The notes under the pieces are model-generated. The model did no database searches. It was given only the letters and a program-made list of their open reading frames with translations, and was not told where the DNA came from. Below, piece after piece: positions 1-10,630 of a DNA stretch of 64,000 nucleotides. Source of the DNA: Lonicera japonica (taxonomy: Eukaryota > Streptophyta > Magnoliopsida > Dipsacales > Caprifoliaceae); NCBI GenBank assembly GCA_021464415.1, contig JAKCWG010000327.1, positions 51,483 to 115,482 of the forward strand, read 5' to 3'. How positions within the stretch are numbered: position 1 is the first letter of the stretch; every line of letters begins with the position of its first letter. Made by a program: the position numbers and the translations under genes.

Positions 1-3000
1 GAGACGTTACTCGGGCTGCTCCAATCCCGGACGTTCCTTGGCTCTTGATGGAGCCTGTCTCGCATGAGATCTGTCGACGGTCTCTGGTATGTTTTCTTAG
101 AATTCCTTCCTTTTGTGTATTTATACTTATTTGTTCTATTGTTTCTATCGTTTCCTGAATGTATTTAAACAATTCTTATGTTAGTATGCATGTCTGCCTA
201 GAAATAACGTCCGAATTAGTGAACACATACTTTACTTGTGATACCATTCAGGTTTAGAAAATTTACATAACTTACCCCAATAGCCCTATAACTCCAATAA
301 TTACACCAAAGTACCCTCAGGTTTGAAAAATTACATAATTTACCCCTATAGCCCTATAACTCTCATAATTACACCAAAGTACCCTCAGGTTTGGAAAATT
401 ACATAATTTTACCCCTATAACTCTATAACTCTCATATTTACACCAAAGTACCCTCAGGTTTGGAAAATTACATAATTTTACCCTCATATCTTTATAACTC
501 TCATAATTACACCAAAATACCCTTAGGTTTGGAAAATTACATAATTTTACCCTCATATCCCTATAACTCTCATAATTACACCAAAGTACCCTCACGTTTA
601 GAAAATTACATAATTTTACCCCTATAGCCCTATAACTCTCATATTTACACCAAAGTACCCTTAGGTTTAAAAAATTACATAATTTAACCCCTATAACTCT
701 ATAACTCTCATATTTACACCAAAGTACCCTTAGGTTTGAAAAATTACATAATTTTACCCTCATATCCCTATAATTCTCATATTTACACTAAAGTACCCTT
801 AGGTTTGAAAAATTACATAATTTACCCTTATAGCCCTATAACTCTCATATTTACACCAAAGTACCCTTAGGTTTGGAAAATTATATAATTTTATCCCTAT
901 AGCTCTATAACTCTCATATTTATACCAAAGTACGTTCAGGTTTGGAAAATTACATAATTTACCCCTATAGCCCTATAACTCTCATAATTATACCAAAATA
1001 CCCTCAGGTTTGAAAAATTACATAATTTTACTCCTATAGCCCTATAACTCTCATAATTACACCAAAATACCCTTAGGTTTGGAAATACACATAATTTTAC
1101 CCTATAGCTCTATAACTCTCATATTTACACCAATGCTATTTCTTTAGAGTGGCGACAGGCACCTGTCCCTATCCAAGAGTTTCTCCTTGCGACTCCTTTT
1201 GGTCCTCTTTTTGACGCCTTGTCGGAGTGATATCTAGGGCAGCGGTATTGGTGTCAGCGTTGGCCTCTCACTGGTGGGACACCACTCATACTTTTCATTG
1301 GAGCTGGGGAGAGATGACGATGACCCCCTAGACTTGTTCGCTCTAACCGGGATTCCTTCAAGGGGTCCCTATTCAGATTGACGTCCCCTTGCGTCTGACG
1401 GCAGAGGGTATCGTTGGCGTACTAGGATAGTATCAGAGCGACGGAGTTCTGGTGATACGATACCCCGGGCGATTTTGGTTACTTGTTTGGCGACAGAGAG
1501 AGCCTAACTTGTTGCTTAAGGAGTGACGATGACCTAACAGGAGGCGCGTCAATATGACCGTGTCCTTCTCTTACTAACGCTCCATGATTTGTTCGAGGCC
1601 CGTGGGGGGGACATGGCCCATCTCTGGTGGTTACCTTATCTCCGAAACTTCAGTGTTATGTTTGACTATGACTGGGGGGGCTTTATTCTAGCCGTCTTAT
1701 ATAATGCTATGGACCAGGTTTCTCACCACTTAGCCCTGAACCTCAAGGGCTTCTGTTTGCTGTGGGAGGTATACACTTCTGTCCCTTAACTTTGCTTAGT
1801 CCTTATATTTTATCCGCTGATTGTTTGCTAATATTCTTTATGTCCCTATTCTCTTTTCAGAGTTGGTTTGTGGCCTACACCCGTCTGGGTAGTGCCCAGG
1901 TGGATCTCTTCGTGGAGAACGAAGACCAGTTTCCCCTTCTTCGCTGGTTCATCGCGGGGAACTATAGAGCTCCCTATGTATATCGAACCCGAGAGACAAG
2001 AGCTGCCACGGTCCACGACCTGTTAGAGGAGAATGTAAGTATTTTTAGAATTTTTACAGAAAATAATCATAAAATAAAAATAAAAATAATTAAATGGGAT
2101 TTATTTTTCTGTTCAGGTAGAGTGGGCCCCCTAGGGTGATCTGGGTCTCCATTTTGGGTACGGCCGTTCTTTGAACGCTTCGAGGATCAGGCGGTTGATT
2201 AGGGATGAGTATGGTCTCTACTTTTATTTGGGCGAGAAGGTTGTTCGCCAGCACACACGGCCCAGTGGCCCCAGGTTCCGTTATTTCCCCCAGTTCTAAT
2301 GAGGCGGATGGGTGAGATCGATCCGGTGACAGTGCAGGCTCTAGTGGATGGCCTCGGGTTTCAGACGTTTGTAGAGGAGGGAGACTATGCTGCTTTCGCC
2401 GCTCATTACTTGATGAGGGAGCAGAAGGGGACTCGGGAACGAGTCTTCTACGAGCGTTATTGGGCGTTAGGAGGCGATCCTAACTACATACGAGGACAGA
2501 CCCATCTAGCTAGGACGATCCCCGATCATCTGCCACCTGTGCCCGATCAGAGGGACGATATTTCAGATTTTGATGACGAGGATCCTGAGGGGGAGAGGGG
2601 TGTTCCTACCGCTGTCGAGGGCGGTGATAGATTAGGGGGTGAGGGAGGTGAGATGGCGGCAGCTCCAAAGCAGCCGCCTCGGATGACACCCATGGAGGAG
2701 TAGCGTAACGAGGGTTTTGAGTTTCTTATTGGTCCTTCGGTATCTCCGGGGGTTATATTCGGCGAGGCTGAGGCTGCTGAGAGAGGGGGAGAAGGTTTTT
2801 CTGAGCGATCCTAGGAGCCTGAGGACTTCGGGGCTGATTATGAGCAGTTTGGGCAGACCCTTCCTGCTGCGGTGGCCACTCCTTCTAGTGGGGCTCCGCC
2901 TCTGAGAGCGACGGCCATTGCGGATCCTCCGAGTGTTAGCACTTATGCTACACTGACCCTCTTCCATCGACTGCCATGGGCCCTCTGGCTCGATCTCCTG

Positions 3001-3674
3001 GTCTTGGTGGTTCTTCTTCTCGGCCTCCTCTGTTCCCGATCCACGAGGAGGGTGGGTCTACTTCCGCGGCAGTACCAGCGGGTCCATCTGCTCCCCTAAT
3101 CGGCGTACCGCTGCTTCTTCGGGATACCACCTATGTTGGCGCTGGTCTTCGCCACTATACCGTGCCCGAGTATCCTTTGTCCGAGGATACTTTTGACTAC
3201 TTGGGCAGCCGCATGGGTGATGAGGTATGTTCTTTATTTCTGTTTCCTTCCGTTCTTTCATACCTGTTTATCTTAAAATATGCTAATTCTCTCTCTTATG
3301 TCTTTTTTTTTACAGCGGGTGAACGTTTGTGCAGCGGACCTGAGAGCTTTTCATGCCTAGTATCTCTACAACTGGAACCTCCTCCAGTTCGTCGATCGGG
3401 ACCCCACGGCGTATATGCTTGACTATCAGAGGGCGATCAACGTATCTCTACGGGTGGATGACCCCCTGTCTTCCTCTCGTGTTCGGACGGAGTCTCGGAG
3501 GAGCAGTAGCCGGACCTCCAAACGCTCTCGGTCTTAAGTGATTCGTCGCACTGCTCCGGTTCAATCGACAGGGCCTTCTCAAGCAGCAGTTCCTCCTTGT
3601 TCAGACGTCCCACTAGTTGATCTTACTCCCGAGGAGGGCTCGGGTGATAGTGGGAGCGTGTAGAAGCGCGCTCG
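1..3674 (+). pseudogene. plant mobile domain (PMD)-like gene, decayed, 5' end outside window
   Basis: Degenerate spliced gene of the plant mobile domain (aminotransferase-like) type. Visible exons are about 1-86, 1148/1150-1768, 1861-2034, 2117-3224 and 3316-3674, separated by GT-AG introns. Recognisable pieces are FHWSWGEMTMTP followed by LFALTGIP near 1300-1350 (the PMD signature region), DWGGFILAVLYNAM near 1670, and YRTRETRAATVHDLLEEN followed by VEWAP near 1981-2131. The C-terminal third is Gly/Glu/Pro/Ser-rich. It is broken by in-frame TAGs at 2132, 2701, 2812 and 3358, a TAA at 2297, and frameshifts near 1270, 1320, 2297 and 2960. PMD proteins occur both as host genes (MAIN/MAIL family) and as transposon passengers. 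Here the gene lies antisense to a Tat-lineage pol, so I favour a passenger. Exon limits are approximate. Confidence 0.6.
243..1140. repeat. 69-bp minisatellite inside a PMD pseudogene intron
   Basis: About 13 head-to-tail copies of a 68-69-bp unit, each carrying AGGTTTGGAAAATTACATAA, then a TACCCCTATA-type block, then CTCTCATATTTACACC. Copies start roughly every 69 bp (near 251, 319, 387, 457, 526, 595, 664, 732, 801, 869, 937, 1006 and 1074). The array fills almost all of the intron that begins at the GTATGT at 87 and ends at a TTTAG(AG) near 1147-1149. Tat-lineage retrotransposons are known to carry tandem repeats in the untranslated region downstream of pol, and this array is in that position relative to the minus-strand pol. 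Confidence 0.9.
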
Positions 3675-4056
3675 AGTAGATTAGTTTTATTTTTCTTGCA
3701 TTGTACTGTTAGTTTCAAACAGATATGTAGTTTTATTTTAGACAATAGACAAAGATTTGTCGGTAGTTTTTTAGTTTTGAAAACTGTTTTTATTGGATTT
3801 ATGAAAATCTTTATTTGTGATGATGGTATATATTTATTTATTCCTTATCTGTGTTTGTGACAAACGATTTAGTAATATATACATGAATCAGTAAATTTAG
3901 GAGTCATACCGTGTGAGGCGGAGGTATTTAGGCTCCCTGTAAAAGAACAGAGTGAGCATAATGCATATAACAATGGTTCTTTTGGCAAAAATGACTTTTA
4001 CGTGTAAAGAAAGGTTAAAAACAGGGGCAGCGCAACAATCCCTCCTGGATGTAGGT
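3675..4056. other. non-coding spacer between the two plus-strand pseudogenes
   Basis: AT-rich and T-rich sequence after the PMD-like pseudogene, probably its 3' end and the upstream region of the next gene. I see no credible ORF or repeat here. Confidence 0.5.
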
Positions 4057-4110
4057 TTGTCGCTCGACAAACAGGTACAAGAACCCTGTTTTTGCTATAA
4101 ATACACCCAT
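4057..4110 (+). promoter_or_regulatory. putative promoter of the DUF7745-like gene
   Basis: A 14-bp palindrome TTGTCGCTCGACAA (4057-4070) lies about 26 bp upstream of a TATA box, TATAAATA (4096-4103). A pyrimidine-rich stretch follows, and the first ATG is at 4142. The same palindrome type is clustered upstream of the TATA box in the Tat LTRs of this window. This is plant core-promoter spacing by inspection, without transcript evidence. Confidence 0.6.
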
Positions 4111-4141
4111 CTTCCTTCCTTCATCCCCACACCTTTCTCAA

Positions 4142-5422
4142 ATGTCTTCTTACCGCACAAATTCTGATTTTTCTTATGTCGGAGCTTGAGATGCTCTGAT
4201 ACCTTCTGAGAATGGTTTGAATTTTGGCGCATTCAGTCCTTTAGTGGCCTGGTGTCATCGTCCTGTAGATTTTTCCTTTTTGTTAGGCGCTTCGTATTTC
4301 TGGAGCTCTGCGGATCATCTTTTTCGTTTCGAGTTAGATGAACTTTGTCCGACTTACGAGGAGTTTTCCTGACTGTTGCGTTCTGATACCCGTCTCCTGA
4401 TGGCTATTCCCATAGAGGAACTCGGTACTCAAGATATGTTGATTGCTTTGTTAGCCATTCCTCAAGCGGCCTGTGACGGTTTTATTATTGACGGGCTTCT
4501 TGACCTCCACAAAATAGTGAGGTTCTTTCATCGTTATGAAGAGAGAGCCTCTTATAGCTTGGGGCATATTGTGGCGGCCTTGATCTGTCTTGTTTCTGAT
4601 ATGCTACTGGAGACAGGCTCTTCCCGTGTTGATTCGATTATTCTGAGTTTGATTTATCAGGCTAGAAATGGGGAGTCTATAGTGCCTATCGTTCTTGCGG
4701 AGACTCTTAATGGCCAAGATGATCTCCAAAGGGGGGCTTCACCCTTTTTCAGGGGGAGTCCGCGTTTGTTATATATGTGGTTGTTGGAGCATTTTCGATC
4801 GGTGGGTTTCAACGGGGTTCGGCTCGACAATCCGACGCACTTCTTTCATTGTCCCCTCTTCGGTTCTTTGACCATGTCTTCCTCTGATTGGACGGTGTGG
4901 TTTTTGGGGAATTTTTGCGCTATTTGGTGGAACATTCCTTGATGGAAGCTGAGGGCGATAGTGTTTAGTACAGGAGGTCAGAACTACGTCCGTCTCCGTG
5001 GACTCTAGTTTACCTCCTTTTATCTCCCAGGACGTCTTCTTCGGCAATTCAGCATGCCTCAGAACATTTCCCTTGGCCTGAATAACTTCTCTTTCGAGTC
5101 TAAATTTGTAACCCCGCATGTTTCTTTATTAGTGGAGAGAATGTGGCGTGCTCGACTGACTCGTCAGTTCTATTATGCCTGTTCTGGTATTACTTGGCCC
5201 CTCCGGGCTGACATCATTCGTTCTCGTTAGAGTTTTCTGAAAGGAGAGTTGATTGATGATTCCTTCCAAATGGAGTGGTTCCGATTTATGGATTCTGAGC
5301 CTACGAAAGAGAATATCGTCTTTGCATACCAGATCCTGGACGAGGCTCGAATTGATTTGGCCATTGAGGATCCTGTTTCGCCAACCCCTAGGGATTACGC
5401 TTTCCTATATGCTTCATTTTAG
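4142..5422 (+). pseudogene. DUF7745 / PMD-superfamily gene, decayed, antisense to Tat pol
   Basis: One reading frame runs from ATG 4142 to the tandem stops TAG-TAA at 5420, interrupted by five single stops: TGA 4187, TGA 4370, TGA 4940, TAG 5006 and TAG 5228. No frameshift is needed. Family-like segments are CPTYEEFS before 4370, then IVPIVLAETLN and SPRLLYMWLLEHF near 4680-4800, and LRQFSMPQNI near 5037. This matches the layout of the DUF7745 proteins often found with plant Ty3/gypsy elements. Without the stops it would encode about 425 residues. It sits 3' of the minus-strand pol and points the opposite way, as extra ORFs of Tat elements can. The function of this family is not established. 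Confidence 0.65.
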
Positions 5423-5617
5423 TAATCTCCCTGGTAATCTCTGGTGTTCTGAACAACCTTAATAATATGTGAGGAGCTGTTTGTGGGAAATAATTTTCTT
5501 TATAATGTTTAAACCGGGCCTGAAGTCACTTCTCAGGTTGCCTACGTTCCCCTTTTGATTTTCAAAGAACAAAAGTTGAGTTGGAGCTCAGGTTTACGTA
5601 GTTCTTATCTATACATG

Positions 5618-7660
5618 TTACATATATTGGTAATACTTCTTCAAACGATCCATGTTGACCGGTGAATGCAGTAATTGTCCGTCCAAGTCAGTGAGTATGG
5701 CGGCACCCCCTGTATCAATCTCTTTGACGATGTATGGCCCTTTCCACTTCTGCTCGAACTTTTCCCTTAGGTCTCTCGCTGGTTCTCGAATCTCTTTCAA
5801 CACGATGTCGTTCTTATTAATGCCCCGAGTTTTTACTTTCTAATTAAATGCTCGAGCGATTATCTTCTGATACCCTTGATGATGATACGCGGCTTTCAAT
5901 CTCTTCTCATTTAGCAGGGCCAGCTCATTATGACGTGCCTGGACCCACTCCAATTCATTAACTTAGTTTTCGAGCATTACTCTAAGGGAGGGGATTTCTA
6001 ACTCTGCAGGGAGGACTGCTTCCATCCCGTATGTAAGAAAAAATAGCGTTGTACCGGTAGAAACTCTCTCGGTGGTGCGGTATCCCCATAATGCATATGG
6101 TAATTTCTCTAGCCAGTCTAGGCAGGTGTCGGTCATCTTGCTTAGGATATTCTTCAGGTTTTTATTGGCGGCCTCCACTGCTCCGTTGGTTTGTGGTCTA
6201 TATGGTGAGGATCTGTGCCTGGTGATGCCGTATTCTTCCATGACTATGTTAGCCTCTCCTTCGAAGTGGGTGCCATTGTCCAAGATGATCTCATGGGGGA
6301 CCTGTACCGGCAGATGATATTCCGTCTAATGAATTGGACAACTTTTCTGGCATCAAGGGTCTGGAAAGACTCAGCCTCCACCCATTTGGTGAAGTACTCG
6401 ATGGTTACTAGTATGAATTCATGGCTGTTGCTGGCTTTGGGCGAAATCTTCCCAATGATGTCGATTCCCCAGGTTGCGAAAGGCCAGGGAGTAATCATGT
6501 TGTACAACTCTTTCGGAGGAAGCTTCTGAGACTTAGCATAGATTTGGCATTTTTGACAACGGCGTACGTGGTTAACGCAGTTGTTTTGCAGGGTAGACCA
6601 GTAATAACCTTGTCTGATGATCTTGCATGTAAGTATATGACCGCTCATATGAGGTCCATAATCCCCCCTATGTATCTGATTCATTTTAACAGACTCTTCT
6701 TCAGTGAGGCATTGGAGATGGGTCCCGTCGTAGTTTCTCTTATATAGCCTTCCGGCACAAAGTATGAATCTTGATGCTAATTTTTTGAGCGTAACCAGTG
6801 TTCTCTTGTATGTTTGCTCAGGATACCGATGGTTCTTCAACAGGTTCGAGATGTCATAAAACTAAGTGGTTGAGTCCCCGTTCTCTTCATTCTCTACCTC
6901 AAGGGCCATGCAGTGGGCTGGTCCTGATCTTTTTTGTACTGTAAGAGTGATTTCTTCCATCCCTTTCGGGATATCGATCATGGATGCCAAAGTTGCTAGT
7001 GCATCAGCAAAACTGTTTTATGACTTGGGGACATAGTAAAACTCTGAGTGCTTAAATCTTCCTGCGACATCCTCCAGTCGGGCGAGGTATGGGACTAACT
7101 TTTCATCTCTGATCTTCCATTCCTTTAGAACTTGGTGGACTACTAATGCCGAATCTCCGTACACCTGTATTCTCTTTATACACCTTTGGAGCGCAATCTT
7201 TAATTCGATTATACAAGCTTCATACTCAGCCATGTTGTTGGTGCAAAAAAAGTCTAGACGATATGATACCGGGGAGTGAGTTTGATTCGAGGAGACTAAC
7301 AGGATGCCTATCCCCTTCCCATTTTGGTTGGCGGCCCCGTCGAAGTACAATTTTCACTCTTCATCAATCTCGATATTCATGATAGCTTCATCTGGCAACT
7401 CGGCTTCTTCCATATTGTCCCCTAATATTGAATTGTGGGCTAGATAATCAGCTATGATCTTACCTTTGACTGCCTTCTGGGTCATGTAGGTGATGTCGAA
7501 CTCGGAGAGTAAAAATAACCATTTGCCATACGGTTTGAGAGAGCCGATTTCTCGAAGAGGTATTTCAGTGGATCAATTTGTGATGCCAGGATGACCGAAA
7601 AAACCAGCATGTAATGCCATAATTTTTGCGTTAACCAGACAAGAACGGTGCATGATTTCT
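5618..7660 (-). pseudogene. Tat-lineage pol remnant: RNase H, extra RNase H, integrase
   Basis: Read 3' to 5' on the plus strand. 7660-7385 is the tail of the RT-linked RNase H (DPLKYLFEK; LLSEFDITYMTQKAVKGK). 7350-7018 is the additional RNase H (YFDGAANQNGKGIGILL; NNMAEYEACI; VYGDSALVVHQV). 6840-6244 is the integrase zinc-binding region (histidine in MSGHIL; CQKCQ) and the start of the core (WGIDIIGKI). 6283-5963 is the core (DNGTHFEGE; SPYRPQTNGAVEAANK). 5944-5618 is the C-terminal SH3-like part (KWKGPYIVKEI; HSPVNMDRLKKYY). Stops and frameshifts separate the pieces, for example a TAG in the 5803-5963 gap and a TGA just before the extra RNase H. It is not functional. Confidence 0.85.
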
Positions 7661-7889
7661 CTAATTATGTGTAGTTTATCTCAAATGGGGACAGTTTCTT
7701 GTTAACGAGGAGGGTGAAAGTAAATGCTTTTGGTTTGTGTTGGCCCAAGCAAGCCAACTCCCTACTCACTTATAGTACTTTCAAAAATAACATGTATATA
7801 TAGTAAACTTAATTAAGAATTAAATAAATCTATAATTATTAAATAAAGTATAATAAAACTAATATGCAGATATGTTATTTGATTACTAG
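7661..7889. other. deletion junction region between LTR and pol remnant
   Basis: AT-rich sequence joining the LTR directly to the end of an RNase H domain. No primer-binding site, gag, protease or RT could be recognised, so about 3-5 kb of internal element is missing. The exact 3' end of the LTR is unclear and may lie within this stretch. Confidence 0.45.
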
Positions 7890-8525
7890 AAGAGACTTTA
7901 GTTACCTTCTCGACGATAATGATAAGAATAAGAGAGAGAAAATATAATATGGCAGAGAAGACCTCCGATGGATATCAGCTTTCCTTTTAGAAATATTTTC
8001 AGTGGTCTGACTTTAGAAGGTGGCACTTCGGGTGCCAAGATTAGATCCGAGAATCTTGCGAAAATAAATGTTATCAAAGGTGCTTCTGAAGAAGGCTTAA
8101 AGATTAGAAATGTAAGAGAGAAATAAGGATTTTCGGTGTCAGAACCGTGTCCTCTGTGGTGGGGAATGGCTCCCCAGAACCCATAAGGGTGTTGGCCTAT
8201 TTATAGTGCTCGGGGGAGAATGTCGCGCGACATTTCCCTTGAAAGGGCAAGTGTCGCGCGACATGTTAAGCAGTGTCGCGCGACAAACGGCTAAAGTGAT
8301 GTTTATGACAGATTGATGTGTCATAGAGTGGATGGTCTAGGTCCGAGGGTTTGTCGTGCGACACAAGGGAGATTGTTGTGCGATAATTCCTTTTAAAAAT
8401 AGGTTTGTTAGCCAACAAAAACCTTTCGGGGCAGTTTCGGGTGCTCGGGTAGGTCCCAAACTCCAAAATTGTACTTCTCGATAGTCGTTAGGTTCTTGCG
8501 GGGGTCACGGATCGGGGTGTCTACA
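7890..8525 (-). mobile_element. 5' LTR of the Tat-type element
   Basis: Minus-strand LTR beginning TGTAGACACCCC (reverse complement ends at 8525) and followed on the plus strand by CCTAT, a likely target duplication. It is the same family as the plus-strand LTR at 42475: they share the TGTAGACACCCC start, the palindrome cluster, the TATA box, and a long block downstream of the TATA box (for example AAGCCTTCTTCAGAAGCACC and CGGAGGTCTTCTCTGCCATA). The similarity fades after the CTCTCTCTTATT run, so the 3' limit near 7890 is approximate. Confidence 0.75.
8198..8385 (-). promoter_or_regulatory. Tat LTR core promoter with palindrome cluster
   Basis: On the minus strand, TATAAATA (8205-8198) is preceded by several TGTCGnnCGACA palindromes. 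Three perfect TGTCGCGCGACA copies lie near 8221, 8251 and 8274, and diverged copies lie near 8351 and 8373. TATA position and spacing are as expected for the U3/R boundary. Confidence 0.7.
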
Positions 8526-9086
8526 CCTATAGTTTCGAAACCTAACAAATGGTTTAAAATAGAACATGTTTAGTGCTATGCGAATTGGCACATCGATTAT
8601 ATCCTTAAAAAAATGTTGAATCTTAATTTGGAACATTTGAGAAAAAATAGTGCACTTAAATTGGGTATAAAATGCAAAAACTTACCAGTGAAGGAAATAT
8701 ATATACATATATATATATATATATGAAAGTGTAGTTTGTCCAATAATAATACCCCCACACGAATTTGACGTTTTAGATTTAATTGAGTTTCACCAGCTAC
8801 AAGTACAACATTCATTTTGTCTTTTGTAAGATGGGTGTGCGTGCACACAAAAGAAAAAGGAAAGTTTTATACTATTTAACTTGAAGGAGATCACACAATT
8901 ACATTGCTTGAGTTAATTGGGTTGGCTAATATTTATTAAGATTCGTACCTAGTCAATTTCACATGGTGCATTTGCACATATAGTACTTTGTTTTGTGTAT
9001 AGTCCATTTCATATAATCTATTACTTGTAGCATGCCAATGGGTTAATGCATTAACTATCCGAACTTAATTTGTTTCTCACTTGTAG
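8526..9086 (+). repeat. intron 4 remnant of GDSL copy A, paralogous to 22418-23053
   Basis: Nearly colinear with the last intron of copy B: shared CCTAACAAATGGTTTAAAAT near the left end, a (TA)n tract, CCCCCACACG, and the approach to the last exon. The left edge is the exact end of the LTR insertion. In copy B the corresponding site reads GCTATAGTTTC without insertion. Confidence 0.85.
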
Positions 9087-9316
9087 GATTTGTGCAACCA
9101 CTCCGTGTATGTTGTGGCTCCGGTGGCATATACAATTACAATAGTTCGATACCTTACGGAATTGCGCAGTCTTGTTTGAACCCATTGCAGAGAGTAGTTT
9201 GGGACGGAATTCATTACACTGAAGTGGCTAATAAAGCAGTTTTTGAACAAATTTTGACTGGAAACTTCATTGATCTGCCTCTCAAACCAAGACTTGCATG
9301 CCACGGATCTCTCTGA
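9087..9316 (+). pseudogene. GDSL esterase/lipase copy A, last exon only
   Basis: Exon 5 of a GDSL esterase/lipase, 230 nt, exactly the length of exon 5 in copy B. The acceptor is CTTGTAG|GA and the stop is TGA at 9314-9316. It encodes the C-terminal block with WDGIHYTEVANKAVFEQIL, which holds the catalytic Asp and His of the SGNH hydrolase triad (block V), and ends ACHGSL. The exon itself is undamaged. Exons 1-4 are not within the 8.5 kb to its left, which is retroelement, so the gene is either split by a long intronic insertion or dead. Without the left flank I cannot tell. Confidence 0.85.
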
Positions 9317-9373
9317 TCAGCCCATTGGTGGTGCAACTGCGCGCACAAGTAGAATGCAATTTGTATTTCTAGT

Positions 9374-9755
9374 GTTAATTAACGAAGGTGGTTGTTAACG
9401 CACCTTTAACATTTTTCTTCACCGCTACATATACGACTATATATTAAACATAACATACAACCACCGCTCATAATACTTGCATGTGGTGGCAATGATATTA
9501 GGAGTGTCTTTAATTATTACTAGAGATATAGATAGTGTATTAACTAACTTTTAGTTAGTTCTAAGGAACTAAATAATCACCAATACCTTGAATAACAAAA
9601 AAACGACAGTAAGAATGATACTTATGTATATTTACTTTGACAATTGTTAGATTCGAAACAAAGAATTATGTTTAGAAATTATGAGATTTATACACTCGAT
9701 CTTGTGAGGAAATTAAAAGTAGGATCCAATTTTTATGTGGATTCAAATATATTTT
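9374..9755. repeat. 3' flank of GDSL unit A, duplicated at 47397-47785
   Basis: Shares long runs with 47397-47785, for example TTTAATTATTACTAGAGATA and TATGTATATTTACTTTGACA. It marks the 3' flank of each GDSL repeat unit. The two copies diverge after about 9755. Confidence 0.8.
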
Positions 9756-10630
9756 CCATGAGAAACGCGGTTAAGCCTAAAACATGTCTTAAAAATTGTG
9801 TCTCAAATGCATTTTGAGTGATAGAGATGCATTTACATTTGCTATTAAGTTGTGCTTTTTTGGACCGAATAGCATTGCTCATTCTTCATTTTTTCGACTG
9901 ATAATTTAATCATTGTAGTTGATGTACAACTGGTGATAAAATAATGTATGACCCTACTAATTAAATTTTCTGACTACCCCAGTGCATGGCACTTATTTTT
10001 ACAGGTGGATTATATATATATTGATCTCTTTGTTCGTAACATCTTTCCCAATAAAAAGTGTTCTCTCTCATAATAAAAATTTGTTTCCACCGCTGTTACT
10101 CACCGGTAGGCCATTGCTGTCATTGCCGTTCAATGAACTAAATTCTTACCTTGCCAATTTCAACGTAATTCATATAATCTTGAATCAAAAGATATTTAAA
10201 CAAGACCCAATTTAATTCATCATTCATTGATCAAAACCCAATTTTTTTTTACCCATTAAAGCTCTTCAATGATCCAGATTCGTTATGAGAAAACAGAGAT
10301 TTTTAACCTAAAATCCTTATTTCAACATCATTCATTAAAAGAAAATGATAATATATGCCCTTATAGCACGTGTTAAAACTATTATAAATAAAAATAATAA
10401 AATCTTATATGAGAATCTTTGCTATATTTAATATATGTTAGAAGTTAATTATTTATAAAAATAAACACTTAACATGTATTCTTACGACACACGTTAACAT
10501 AATCCTTCATTAAAAATCCAATCAAATAAGGTTTCAACAAAATTAAACCAAATTCAATTCTCATTAACTGATTAAAACCCATTACTCTGTTTTCGATACT
10601 CTTTTTTTCTCAAACCGATCAAAACCCTAA
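9756..10630. other. AT-rich intergenic DNA
   Basis: I see no gene here. The 77-codon ORF at 9982-10215 has no family resemblance and AT-driven composition. Confidence 0.5.

Larger units (their letters stand above)
4142..8525 (-). mobile_element. Tat-lineage Ty3/gypsy retrotransposon, internally deleted, left part uncertain
   Basis: Minus-strand order is 5' LTR (right end at 8525), a deletion junction near 7660, the end of the RT-linked RNase H, an additional archaeal-type RNase H, integrase, and then a plus-strand extra ORF. The extra RNase H between pol RNase H and integrase is diagnostic of the Tat lineage. Gag, protease and reverse transcriptase are missing. The 3' LTR is not seen and probably lies left of the window, so the true left limit may be beyond position 1, and the PMD-like pseudogene and minisatellite may belong to the element. 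The insertion is in the last intron of GDSL copy A. Confidence 0.65.

Noticed and set aside
317..763. 148-codon minus-strand ORF with repeated peptide units
   Set aside because: It is the translation of the 69-bp minisatellite, whose unit is a multiple of three. There are no flanking signals and the repeat continues beyond it in other frames.
8215..8385. Regularly spaced TGTCGCGCGACA repeats considered as a CRISPR-like or recombinase-site array
   Set aside because: The spacing is irregular, the genome is a plant, and the copies lie in the U3 of an LTR just upstream of its TATA box. A regulatory reading fits better.
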